From contig NZ_JAGGPL010000011.1 in the NCBI RefSeq assembly GCF_018613805.1, positions 1-64,000 on the forward strand: a stretch of 64,000 nt of DNA. The letters run 5' to 3'. Under the pieces are notes generated by a model. That model was not told the DNA's origin and did no database searches. It saw only the letters and a list, made by a program, of their open reading frames with translations. Below, in pieces: positions 56,348 through 64,000 of the stretch (within the stretch, counting starts at the first letter, position 1; each line of letters begins with the position of its first letter). Both the position numbers and the translations under genes were made by a program. This DNA is from Arthrobacter sp. ISL-48 (GTDB taxonomy: Bacteria; Actinomycetota; Actinomycetes; Actinomycetales; Micrococcaceae).

Positions 56348-58165
56348 GTGCGCGAATTCAGTGTTCCGCCGCTGGTTGTTGTCCCACCGGAAACCAACAT
56401 CACTGACCTTGTACTGCGCCAGGCCGCGAAGCCCAGCAACCCTGCGCTTTTTTCGCGGCTGGATTCCACCGGCACCTGGCAGAACGTCTCAGCCACTGAT
56501 TTCCTGGCTGACGTGACAGCGCTGGCCAAAGGCCTCATGGCTAGCGGTGTAGGCGCCGGTGACCGGGTGGGAATCATGTCCCGCACACGTTACGAATGGG
56601 CACTGATCGACTTCGCCATCTGGTTCGCGGGCGGCATCTCGGTTCCCATCTACGAGACGTCCTCCCCGTCGCAGGTCGCCTGGAACCTCGGGGACTCCGG
56701 CGCCGTCGCCGCGTTCGGCGAAGCCGCCCATCACGAGGACATCATCCGCCAGGCAGCGACGTCCGAAGGGCTGACCGCCCTCCAGCACGTCTGGCAGCTC
56801 GAAGGCGGAGGGCTGGACGCCCTCCGCGAAGCCGGACGCAACATCAGCGGCGCCGATCTTGAAGCCCGCCGCAGCTCGGCCAACCTGGACGATGTCGCCA
56901 CCATCATCTACACCTCCGGCACCACTGGACGTCCCAAGGGCTGCGAACTCACCCATGGAAACTTCGTTGAACTCTCGGAGAACGCCCTCGCCATCATCGG
57001 CGAGATCGTCCATGAGAACGCGAAGACCATCATGTTCCTGCCGTTGGCCCATGTTTTTGCACGCTTCATCTCCGTTCTGGCAATGGCCGCCGGAACCACG
57101 GTGGCCCACACTCCGGACATTAAGAACCTCCTCTCTGACCTGCAGAGCTACGAGCCCACCTTCATTCTTGCCGTGCCCCGCGTGTTCGAGAAGGTTTACA
57201 ACTCCGCACTGACCAAGGCAGAGGATGGCGGCAAGGGAGCCATCTTCCATCGGGCGGCAGAAACCGCCATCGCGTTCTCCAAGGCCAGGCAGGAAGGACA
57301 CGTGGGCCTGGGCCTGAAGCTCAAGCACACCCTGTTCGACAAGCTCGTCTACGGAAAACTGCGCGCTGCCATGGGCGGCCATGTGGCCCACGCCGTGTCC
57401 GGCGGGGGCCCTCTTGGTGAACGCCTCGGCCACTTCTTCCAGGGCATCGGCCTGCAGGTCCTGGAAGGATACGGACTCACCGAGACCACGGCTCCCGTCT
57501 CTGTCAACACACCGGCCCTGATCAAGATCGGTTCCGTCGGCAAGCCCCTTCCTGGCAACTCCGTCAAAATAGCCGACGACGGCGAGATCCTCGCCAAGGG
57601 AGTCTGCGTCATGCGCGGCTACTACAAGCGCGAAGACCTCATGGCCGAAACATTCGCTGACGGGTGGTTCCGGACCGGAGACGTCGGGCGGCTTGATGAC
57701 AGCGGCTTCCTCTGGATCACCGGACGCAAGAAGGAAATCATCGTCACCGCCGGCGGCAAGAACGTCATCCCGGCCCTACTGGAGGACCAGATCCGCGCCG
57801 ACGCGCTGGTTTCCCAGGTCCTGGTGGTCGGAGACAACCGGCCCTTCATCGGGGCCCTCGTGACGCTTGACCAGGAGGCCCTTCCCGGCTGGCTGCAGCG
57901 GCACGGGCTGCCCGCGGCGGGCTCGCCCGAGGAGGCCGCGGACCATCCCGTCGTCAAGGCGGCCGTGCAGGATCTCATCACGCGCGCCAACGCCTCGGTT
58001 TCCCAGGCAGAAGCCATCAAGTCATTCCGGATCGTCCCCTCAGACTTCACGGAAGCCTCAGGCCACCTGACACCGTCCCTGAAGGTCAAACGTGCCCAGG
58101 TGATGAAGGACTTCGACTCCGTCATCGAGGAAATGTACAGCGCCAAGCGCCCCACCCTCGCCTAA
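56348..58165 (+). CDS. Long-chain fatty acid--CoA ligase (FadD15-like)
   Basis: A 605-residue AMP-forming ligase that activates long-chain fatty acids. IIYTSGTTGRPKG (about 187-199) is the AMP-binding P-loop, LPLAHVFAR follows, EGYGLTETTAPVSVN is motif II, and WFRTGDVGRLDDSGFLWITGRKKE the adenylate-forming hinge. A KVKRAQVMKDF end contains the C-terminal lysine. AAAGGAG precedes the GTG start. In M. tuberculosis fadD15 lies in the same neighbourhood past the PlsC gene. A bidirectional terminator follows. Confidence 0.95.
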   Translation: MREFSVPPLVVVPPETNITDLVLRQAAKPSNPALFSRLDSTGTWQNVSATDFLADVTALAKGLMASGVGAGDRVGIMSRTRYEWALIDFAIWFAGGISVPIYETSSPSQVAWNLGDSGAVAAFGEAAHHEDIIRQAATSEGLTALQHVWQLEGGGLDALREAGRNISGADLEARRSSANLDDVATIIYTSGTTGRPKGCELTHGNFVELSENALAIIGEIVHENAKTIMFLPLAHVFARFISVLAMAAGTTVAHTPDIKNLLSDLQSYEPTFILAVPRVFEKVYNSALTKAEDGGKGAIFHRAAETAIAFSKARQEGHVGLGLKLKHTLFDKLVYGKLRAAMGGHVAHAVSGGGPLGERLGHFFQGIGLQVLEGYGLTETTAPVSVNTPALIKIGSVGKPLPGNSVKIADDGEILAKGVCVMRGYYKREDLMAETFADGWFRTGDVGRLDDSGFLWITGRKKEIIVTAGGKNVIPALLEDQIRADALVSQVLVVGDNRPFIGALVTLDQEALPGWLQRHGLPAAGSPEEAADHPVVKAAVQDLITRANASVSQAEAIKSFRIVPSDFTEASGHLTPSLKVKRAQVMKDFDSVIEEMYSAKRPTLA

Positions 58166-58233
58166 GGCAACGCGGGATCACTTATCGCCCGATCAGAGCC
58201 TCCCGATGGGCCACCCCTCGTTACCTTGAAACA

Positions 58234-58267
58234 AAGGGCTCCTCCGGCCTAAGCCGGAGGAGCCCTT
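58234..58267. terminator. Bidirectional terminator between fadD and pyc
   Basis: A perfect 15-base stem (AAGGGCTCCTCCGGC with its complement) and four-base loop stand between two convergent genes, with T-rich flanks on both strands. Confidence 0.88.
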
Positions 58268-58284
58268 CTTGGTTCGGACGGTTC

Positions 58285-61200
58285 CTACTCCACTACCAGG
58301 AGCAGGTCCCCACCCTGGACCTGTTCCACTGCGGAAATGGCGAGCCGGGACACCTTGCCGCCCACCGGCGTCGTGATGGAGGCTTCCATCTTCATCGCCT
58401 CGATGGTGGCCACGGTATCGCCCGCAGAAACGGTATCGCCGGTTTTGACGGTGACGGTGACGGCCCCGGCAAACGGTGCGGCCACATGTCCCTGCTGGGC
58501 CGGATCCGCTTTCTCGGCAGCCTTGACGTTGCTGACCACTGAGCGGTCCCGGACCACTACCGGCCTGGACTGCCCGTTCAGGGTGCACATGACGGTGCGC
58601 ATGCCCTTTTCGTCGGGTTCCGAGACAGCCTCCAGGGAAGCGATCAGGCGGACACCCTTCTCCAGCTGGATCTCGTGCTCTGCTCCGCGCTGCAGTCCGT
58701 ACAGGTAGTCCCGGGTGTCCAGCACGGAGATGTTCCCGTACGTTTCCACGCTCTTGAGGTAATCCTTGGTGGGGCCGTCAAAGAGCAGGCGGTTCAGCGT
58801 CCGCTGGCGGGTCTTTGAGTCGCCCTTGAGCGCAGCGCTGTCCTCGGCACTGAGCTCGGCGTCCCGGACCTTGATGCTGCGGCCCTGGAGCGCCTTGGTC
58901 CGGAACGGTTCCGGCCAGCCGCCCGGAGGATCACCCAGTTCGCCGGACAGGAAGCCAATGACGGAATCCGGGATGTCGTAATTCTGCGGGTTCTCGTTGA
59001 AATCAGCGGGATCGGCGTTGAGGCCCACCAAGTGCAGGGCGAGATCGCCCACCACCTTTGAGGACGGGGTGACTTTGACGAGACGGCCCAGAATGCGGTC
59101 CGCCGCGGTGTACATGTCTTCGATGGCCTCGAAACGTTCACCCAGGCCCAGCGCCATCGCCTGCTGGCGGAGGTTGGACAGCTGTCCGCCCGGAATCTCG
59201 TGCTGGTAGACACGGCCCGTGGGTCCCGGAAGCCCCGACTCGAACGGGGCGTAGACGCGCCGCACGGCCTCCCAGTACGGCTCCAGGGAGCTGACGGCGG
59301 CCAGGCTGAGGCCAGTGTCCCGCGGGGTATGCTCCAGCGCCGCTACCAGGGCCGAAGCTGACGGCTGGCTGGTGGTTCCGGCCAGCGACGCGGATGCGAC
59401 GTCCACGGCGTCGACCCCCGCCTCCACGGCGGCCAGCAACGTGGCCAACTGGCCCCCTGCGGTGTCGTGGGTGTGGAGGTGGACCGGGAGGTCGAACCGC
59501 TCGCGGAGCGCGGCGACAAGCCTGGCGGCGGCCGCCGGACGGAGCAGGCCGGCCATGTCCTTGATCGCCAGGATGTGGGCGCCGGCGTCGACAATTTTCT
59601 GCGCCAGCCCAAGGTAGTAGTCCAGCGTGTAGAGCTTCTCGTCAGGGTCCAGCATGTCGCCGGTGTAGCACAATGCCACTTCCGCCACGGCTGTACCCGT
59701 GGCACGGACGGCCCGGATCGCAGGTGCCATCTGGTTGACGTCGTTGAGCGCATCAAAAATACGGAAAATGTCGATGCCCGTCGCGGCCGCTTCGTTGACG
59801 AAAGCTTCCGTAACCTCCTCCGGGTACGGCGTGTAGCCCACGGTGTTGCGGCCGCGGAGCAGCATCTGCAGGCAGACGTTCGGCAGGGCCTTCCGCAGGG
59901 TGGCCAGGCGGTCCCAGGGGTCCTCGCCCAGGAAGCGCAGCGCGACGTCGTAGGTGGCACCGCCCCAGGCCTCGACGGAGAGGAGTTCGGGAAGCAACGC
60001 CGAGACCGCGGGCCCGGCAGCCGCCAGGTCGCGGGTCCGGACCCTGGTTGCCAGAAGCGACTGGTGGGCGTCCCGGAAGGTGGTATCTGTGACAGCCACC
60101 GCGGTCTGATCTCGCAGCGCTTGGGCGAACCCCTCCGGTCCAAGCTCAAGGAGACGCTGGCGGGACCCTGGCTCCAGCTGCTTCTCCGCAACGGCAGGCA
60201 GCTTGGCCGCCGGATCCGAATGGACGGTGAGCTCGCCGTTGGGCTTGTTCACCGTGACTTCAGCCAGCCAGGTGAGCAGCTTGGTGCCGCGGTCGGCGGA
60301 GACGCGGGCCTTCAGGAGTTCGGGGCGCTCGTCAATGAAGGAGGTCGCGACGTCGCCGGCGATGAAGTCGGCATCATCCAGCACGGCCTGCAGGAAGGAG
60401 ATGTTGGTGGAAACCCCGCGGATGCGGAATTCGGCGAGGGCACGGCGCGCACGGGCAACGGCGGCCGGGTAGTCGCGTCCGCGGCAGGTCAGCTTCACCA
60501 GCATGGAGTCGAAGTGCGGGCTGATTTCGGCACCCGAGTAGACGGTCCCGCCGTCGAGCCTTACACCGGCGCCGCCAGCCGAGCGGTAACCGGTGATCTT
60601 GCCGACGTCGGGCCGGAAGCCGTTGGCCGGATCCTCGGTGGTGATGCGGCACTGGAGTGCCGCTCCCTTGAGCTGGACCGTCTCCTGGGAGAGCCCCAGG
60701 TCCGCGAGAGTCTCGCCGGCGGCAATCCGTAGCTGGGCCTGCACCAGGTCAACATCCGTGACCTCTTCGGTGACAGTGTGCTCCACCTGGATGCGGGGGT
60801 TCATCTCAATGAAGACATGCTGGCCGGCACGTTCGCCGACTGTGTCCACCAGGAACTCGACTGTTCCCGCATTGACGTAGTTCAGGGCCTTGGCGAACTT
60901 AACCGCGTCACGGTAGAGGGCCTGCCGGATGCCCTCGTCCAGGTTGGGGGCGGGGGCGATCTCGATGACCTTCTGGTGGCGCCGCTGGATGGAGCAGTCA
61001 CGTTCGAAAAGGTGGATGACATTGCCTTCGGCGTCAGCCAGGATCTGGACCTCGATGTGCCGCGGGCGGAGGACTGCCTGCTCCAGGAACATGGTGGGAT
61101 CGCCAAACGCCGCATCTGCTTCACGCATGGCGGCCTGCAGCGCTTCCGGCAGGGCTTCACGGGTGTCCACGCGGCGCATACCGCGTCCGCCACCGCCGGC

Positions 61201-61680
61201 AACAGCCTTCGCAAAAATGGGGAAGCCGATGACGTCAGCCGCGGCAATAAGCTCGTCGAGGTCCTTGGACGGCGCGCTCGAATTCAGGACGGGAACGCCG
61301 GCCTGCCGGGCGGCCTCCAGGGCCGAAACCTTGTTGCCTGCGAGTTCAAGCACCTCGGCGGGCGGACCGACGAAGGTAATGCCCGCGTCCTTGGCAGCCC
61401 GTGCCAGGTCCGGGTTCTCAGAGAGGAAACCATAACCGGGGTAGATGGCATCCGCACCGGACTCCTTGGCAACGCGCACCACCTCGGCGACGTCAAGGTA
61501 GGCCCGGACAGGGTGCCCCTCCTCGCCGATCAGGTACGCCTCGTCGGCTTTTTGACGGTGGATCGAGTTTCGGTCCTCATTAGGGAAAACAGCAACGGTC
61601 TTGGCACCCAGCTCGTAGCCGGCACGGAACGCCCGGATCGCGATTTCGCCGCGGTTGGCCACCAGAATCTTGGAAAACAT
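58285..61680 (-). CDS. pyc: Pyruvate carboxylase
   Basis: An 1131-residue biotin enzyme that makes oxaloacetate from pyruvate, bicarbonate and ATP, replenishing the citrate cycle. The biotin-carboxylase domain opens SKILVANRGEIAIRAFRA and has GGGGRGMRRV and MNPRIQVEHTVTEEVT; the carboxyltransferase domain has DTTFRDAHQSLLATRVR with metal ligands HTHDTAGG; a biotin-carrier domain ends the protein with EAMKMEAS, Lys1097 carrying biotin. CAGGAGAAG lies just before the ATG. The gene stands alone and convergent with fadD. Confidence 0.97.
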   Translation of the reverse strand: MFSKILVANRGEIAIRAFRAGYELGAKTVAVFPNEDRNSIHRQKADEAYLIGEEGHPVRAYLDVAEVVRVAKESGADAIYPGYGFLSENPDLARAAKDAGITFVGPPAEVLELAGNKVSALEAARQAGVPVLNSSAPSKDLDELIAAADVIGFPIFAKAVAGGGGRGMRRVDTREALPEALQAAMREADAAFGDPTMFLEQAVLRPRHIEVQILADAEGNVIHLFERDCSIQRRHQKVIEIAPAPNLDEGIRQALYRDAVKFAKALNYVNAGTVEFLVDTVGERAGQHVFIEMNPRIQVEHTVTEEVTDVDLVQAQLRIAAGETLADLGLSQETVQLKGAALQCRITTEDPANGFRPDVGKITGYRSAGGAGVRLDGGTVYSGAEISPHFDSMLVKLTCRGRDYPAAVARARRALAEFRIRGVSTNISFLQAVLDDADFIAGDVATSFIDERPELLKARVSADRGTKLLTWLAEVTVNKPNGELTVHSDPAAKLPAVAEKQLEPGSRQRLLELGPEGFAQALRDQTAVAVTDTTFRDAHQSLLATRVRTRDLAAAGPAVSALLPELLSVEAWGGATYDVALRFLGEDPWDRLATLRKALPNVCLQMLLRGRNTVGYTPYPEEVTEAFVNEAAATGIDIFRIFDALNDVNQMAPAIRAVRATGTAVAEVALCYTGDMLDPDEKLYTLDYYLGLAQKIVDAGAHILAIKDMAGLLRPAAAARLVAALRERFDLPVHLHTHDTAGGQLATLLAAVEAGVDAVDVASASLAGTTSQPSASALVAALEHTPRDTGLSLAAVSSLEPYWEAVRRVYAPFESGLPGPTGRVYQHEIPGGQLSNLRQQAMALGLGERFEAIEDMYTAADRILGRLVKVTPSSKVVGDLALHLVGLNADPADFNENPQNYDIPDSVIGFLSGELGDPPGGWPEPFRTKALQGRSIKVRDAELSAEDSAALKGDSKTRQRTLNRLLFDGPTKDYLKSVETYGNISVLDTRDYLYGLQRGAEHEIQLEKGVRLIASLEAVSEPDEKGMRTVMCTLNGQSRPVVVRDRSVVSNVKAAEKADPAQQGHVAAPFAGAVTVTVKTGDTVSAGDTVATIEAMKMEASITTPVGGKVSRLAISAVEQVQGGDLLLVVE

Positions 61681-61983
61681 ACTTCTCCTGCATCATCGCG
61701 GGTATATCGGTAAGTGGTCACAGTGTCTAAGACGGGCGCGTCCAAACACAAATCATTGTGGCCACCATCACAGAATTCTCCGTCATGTCCCGCTCGCTGA
61801 AAGCGGGGCCGACGGAACCAGCCGCACGCATCGTCCGCGGTGCCATGCCGGGGCCCGATAAAGCAGGAATCGCCGGCGCATCAACATATGATGAGTGGGG
61901 CGGCAGGAGCCGCCCGGCTTCGGCACTGCCGGAGCAAACACTACCCCCAACACGGCAGCCGGCGTTAGGTTTTGGTCTCTCAA
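61681..61983. other. Divergent region between pyc and parA
   Basis: No gene is seen in these 303 bases. A minus-strand TTGTGT and TAGACA 16 bases apart (near 61725-61755) could be the pyc promoter. A TAGGTT at 61965-61970 may be the parA -10 element. Confidence 0.35.
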
Positions 61984-62805
61984 GTGCAAGTAGTCAGCAT
62001 CAGCAGCCTCAAGGGCGGAGTCGGCAAGACTTCCGTTACCACAGGATTGGCCTCTGCGGCGCTTGCCGCGGGCATCCCCACATTGGTGGTGGACCTCGAT
62101 CCCCACGCGGACGCGACCACGGCCCTGGGCGTTCAGCCCGGCGACCAGCTGGACATCGGGCGGATGCTCAAGAGCCCGCGCAGGGCAAAGCTGGCGGACA
62201 ACGTGGTGGGCAGCAGCTGGACGGCCCGCGCACCTGCAAATGGGTCCGGGCCTGCAGTCCTGGACGTTGCCGTGGGTTCGGCCTACACCGGAATCTACGA
62301 CCGCCCCGACCTTGGCCGCCGCGACCTGCGCCGGCTGTCCTCCGTCTTGGCCGGTGCCGACCAATACCAGCTGGTCCTGATCGACTGCCCCCCGTCCCTT
62401 AACGGCCTGACCCGGATGGCATGGTCGGCCAGCGACAAGGTGGCACTCGTCGCAGAGCCGGGCCTGTTCTCCGTGGCGGGAACCGAACGCACCATGCGGG
62501 CCATCCAGCTCTTCCGGCAGGAATTCGCCCCCAATCTCTCCCCCGCAGGAATTGTGGCCAACCGCGTCCGCAGCGGCTCTTCCGAGCACACATACCGCCT
62601 GGCCGAGATGGAATCGATGTTCGGCGAGCTCCTGCTGAGTCCCAGGATCCCGGAACAGGCGAACTGGCAGCAGATCCAGGGTGCAGCCCACCCCGTTCAC
62701 CATTGGCCAGGGGACTCCGCCAAGTCCGCTGCTGCCCTCTTCGATAACCTCCTGGCCAACCTCCTGGCCGTCGGCAGCGGCCTCCGGAGCCGCAACTCCC
62801 GCTAA
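61984..62805 (+). CDS. Orphan ParA/MinD-type ATPase
   Basis: A 273-residue P-loop ATPase. SSLKGGVGKTSVTTGLASAAL is the deviant Walker A with the signature lysine, VVDLDPHADATTALG the switch I/Walker A' part, and VLIDCPPSLNGLTRMAW the Walker B region; the end is helical. ParA proteins segregate or position chromosomes or other cargo on DNA, usually with a ParB partner, but no parB lies nearby. The GTG at 61984 starts right before the fold; a TTG at 61972 is possible. The gene is convergent to the MerR gene. Confidence 0.88.
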   Translation: MQVVSISSLKGGVGKTSVTTGLASAALAAGIPTLVVDLDPHADATTALGVQPGDQLDIGRMLKSPRRAKLADNVVGSSWTARAPANGSGPAVLDVAVGSAYTGIYDRPDLGRRDLRRLSSVLAGADQYQLVLIDCPPSLNGLTRMAWSASDKVALVAEPGLFSVAGTERTMRAIQLFRQEFAPNLSPAGIVANRVRSGSSEHTYRLAEMESMFGELLLSPRIPEQANWQQIQGAAHPVHHWPGDSAKSAAALFDNLLANLLAVGSGLRSRNSR

Positions 62806-62821
62806 GGGCGGCCCGCACGGC

Positions 62822-62864
62822 AACAACAAGGGCCACCTTCCTTGGGAAGGTGGCCCTTGTTGTT
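62822..62864. terminator. Bidirectional terminator, 20-bp perfect stem
   Basis: AACAACAAGGGCCACCTTCC (62822-62841) pairs perfectly with 62845-62864 across a three-base loop. It lies between convergent parA and merR genes and has T-rich ends on both strands. Confidence 0.88.
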
Positions 62865-62905
62865 AATTCGTTGTCAAGTCTGTCCGCTTCGGAACCCGGC
62901 AGTAA

Positions 62906-63502
62906 TCAGCCGATCTTGCGTGCGGCGCGGCGCTTGCTCAGTTCGTCGTCCGGAAAGGACTGCTCGGCGGCGTGCTCGCTGGGAAGCGAGGCCAGGCTGC
63001 CTTCCACCTCACGCCAGACACGGCCCACCGCGATGCCGAACACGCCTTGCCCGCCCTGGACGAGATCAATGACTTCGTCGGCGGAGGTACACTCGTACAC
63101 ACTGGCGCCATCGCTCATAAGGGTGATCTGTGCCAGGTCCTCCACACCGCGTTCACGCAGGTGCTCCACCGCGGAGCGGATCTGCTGGAGCGATACTCCG
63201 GTGTCCAGGAGCCTCTTCACCACTTTGAGGACCAGGATGTCCCGGAAGCCGTACAGACGCTGCGAACCGGATCCCGCGGCTCCGCGGACGGCAGGTTCAA
63301 CGAGCCCGGTGCGGGCCCAGTAGTCCAGTTGGCGGTATGTGATGCCGGCGGCTTTACAGGCCGTGGGTCCGCGGTAGCCCGCGTCCTCGTCCAGGACGGG
63401 AAGATCCTCGGTAAACAGGAGGCCCTGGGCACCGCTCGCAGGCACAGCAACACCAGCCGTTGTGGGCTGTTTCAGCTCGCCCGCTTCGCCTTTGGGACTC
63501 AC
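62906..63502 (-). CDS. MerR family regulator (Rv1830-like)
   Basis: A 198-residue regulator. After a flexible N-terminus (to about residue 50) comes a MerR-type winged helix with GPTACKAAGITYRQLDYWARTGLV, a wing of GSQRLYGFRD, and a helix VLKVVKRLLDTGVSLQQIRSAVEHL. The C-terminal part (SDGASVYECTS, DLVQGGQGVFGIAVGRVW) is that of Rv1830 (McdR), not of Rv1828/FtsR. AAGGAGG six bases before the GTG at 63502 sets the start. It follows the bifunctional nuclease gene, as Rv1830 follows Rv1829. A cell-division role is by analogy. Confidence 0.9.
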   Translation of the reverse strand: MSPKGEAGELKQPTTAGVAVPASGAQGLLFTEDLPVLDEDAGYRGPTACKAAGITYRQLDYWARTGLVEPAVRGAAGSGSQRLYGFRDILVLKVVKRLLDTGVSLQQIRSAVEHLRERGVEDLAQITLMSDGASVYECTSADEVIDLVQGGQGVFGIAVGRVWREVEGSLASLPSEHAAEQSFPDDELSKRRAARKIG

Positions 63503-63642
63503 CTGGATCCTCCTTGTCTTAAGCTCCCGGAACACTGCAACTGCGAGTGCGGGCATGAAGTCCATGCATGTAATTCGCGGGAGCCGCACTTTACAGTGTG
63601 ACGTGCGCGGCCGCCGTAAGCAATGGGAGCTTGATACCTTCG

Positions 63643-63671
63643 ACGTTAGGCCTGACAGGTCCCAAGGTCAA
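63643..63671 (-). promoter_or_regulatory. merR promoter
   Basis: On the minus strand TTGACC (63666-63671) and TAACGT (63643-63648) are spaced by 17 bases. About 50-90 bases further upstream, around 63716-63732, the minus strand carries GTTAAGGTTAAAGTT, an AT-rich motif shared with the ftsZ promoter. Otherwise the 234-base region before merR holds no gene. Confidence 0.6.
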
Positions 63672-63736
63672 AGATCTACGCTCCTTTTGAGGGGCGTGTC
63701 GAAAGTTTCAGCCTCAACTTTAACCTTAACGTGACC

Positions 63737-64000
63737 TCAGCCGTCGAAATCTTCAGGCTCAACGTCGTCGAGGAACTCCCGGAAGCGGCGCAATTCACGC
63801 TCCTCATCCACGGTAGGCCCGGGCTCGGTGTCCTCACCTTCGTCGTGCTCGGTGATCCGGACACCGGCTTCGTCCATGACCGAGTCGGCACACCAGATGC
63901 GGCATTTTGCCCGCAGCGCGATGGCCAGTGCGTCGGACGCCCGCGAACTGACGGTGGTTCCGTTCTCGAACTGAAGCTGCCCGTAGAAGATGTTGTCCTC
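63737..64000 (-). CDS. Bifunctional nuclease family protein, C-terminal part (partial)
   Basis: The last 87 residues of a gene that continues beyond the window. The chain EDNIFYGQLQFENG, SSRASDALAIALRAKCRIWCADSVMDEAGV and an acidic end with ERELRRFREFLDDV matches the DUF151/bifunctional nuclease family (Rv1829 in M. tuberculosis), proteins with DNase/RNase activity reported in plants and unknown role in actinobacteria. It lies upstream of merR on the same strand, as in mycobacteria. Confidence 0.9.
   Translation of the reverse strand, partial: EDNIFYGQLQFENGTTVSSRASDALAIALRAKCRIWCADSVMDEAGVRITEHDEGEDTEPGPTVDEERELRRFREFLDDVEPEDFDG

Noticed and set aside
62906-63502. Calling the MerR gene FtsR
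   Set aside because: The GITYRQLDYW...VFGIAV pattern and the position downstream of the nuclease gene match Rv1830, not the Rv1828/FtsR type, which would lie upstream of the nuclease outside the window.

Overview
The window is high-GC DNA (roughly two thirds G+C by eye) from an actinobacterium, most likely an Arthrobacter/Pseudarthrobacter-type member of the Micrococcaceae. The evidence is gene order (lipA-DUF4191-RDD-glnA1-glnE-glnA2-panB; a complete dcw cluster ending in divIVA; a Rv2175c/PASTA-kinase/aroG block as in mycobacteria), many GTG/TTG and leaderless starts, a GlnR-type nitrogen box, and a MurE whose diaminopimelate-reading motif is altered in the way expected of a lysine-type peptidoglycan. 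I recognise about 57 protein genes. I found no rRNA, tRNA, CRISPR array, insertion sequence or prophage. Family assignments come from reading motifs, not from searches.

Layout. 1-14.1 kb: the end of lipA, two small membrane proteins, an RDD protein, then the nitrogen block (glnA1 with a four-element GlnR box, glnE, glnA2). A MepB-family gene and GNAT/VOC genes lie between glnA1 and glnE, where mycobacteria have none. Then panB, a SPOR protein, map, ppgK and an SDR. 14.2-17.4 kb: nrdR with a double NrdR box, hisD, a membrane protein and a flavin reductase. 17.4-42.2 kb: a continuous minus-strand run carrying cell-wall and division genes in transcription order mraZ, rsmH, ftsL, ftsI, murE, murF, mraY, murD, ftsW, murG, murC, ftsQ, ftsZ, pgeF, yggS, sepF, yggT, divIVA, lspA, rluD-like, dnaE. 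Many neighbours overlap by 4-8 bases. Its head has a promoter threaded by three MraZ-type 10-bp repeats, and a hairpin with the CUUCCCC loop of the mraW RNA motif lies between mraZ and rsmH.

42.5-58.2 kb: a DUF3040 protein, dinB, a lipoprotein coupled to a polyprenyl synthetase, a Rv2175c-like DNA-binding protein, a secreted LysM/lytic transglycosylase, a four-PASTA Ser/Thr kinase, class II DAHP synthase, a PlsC acyltransferase divergent from two tandem esterase-like hydrolases, a ROK glucokinase and an acyl-CoA ligase. 58.3-64 kb: pyruvate carboxylase, an orphan ParA ATPase, a MerR regulator of the Rv1830 type and the end of a bifunctional nuclease.

How it fits together. The centre builds lipid I/II and assembles the divisome. 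The flanking kinase, LysM/SLT enzyme and polyprenyl synthetase plausibly sense, remodel or supply lipid carrier to the same wall. The left end is nitrogen assimilation with covalent control of GlnA1 by GlnE. I see no clearly novel operon-sized system. The most interesting content is regulatory: the mraZ/mraW leader region, an unexplained intergenic stretch at 42.2-42.6 kb, an AT-rich motif shared by the ftsZ and MerR promoters, and several short operator-like repeats.
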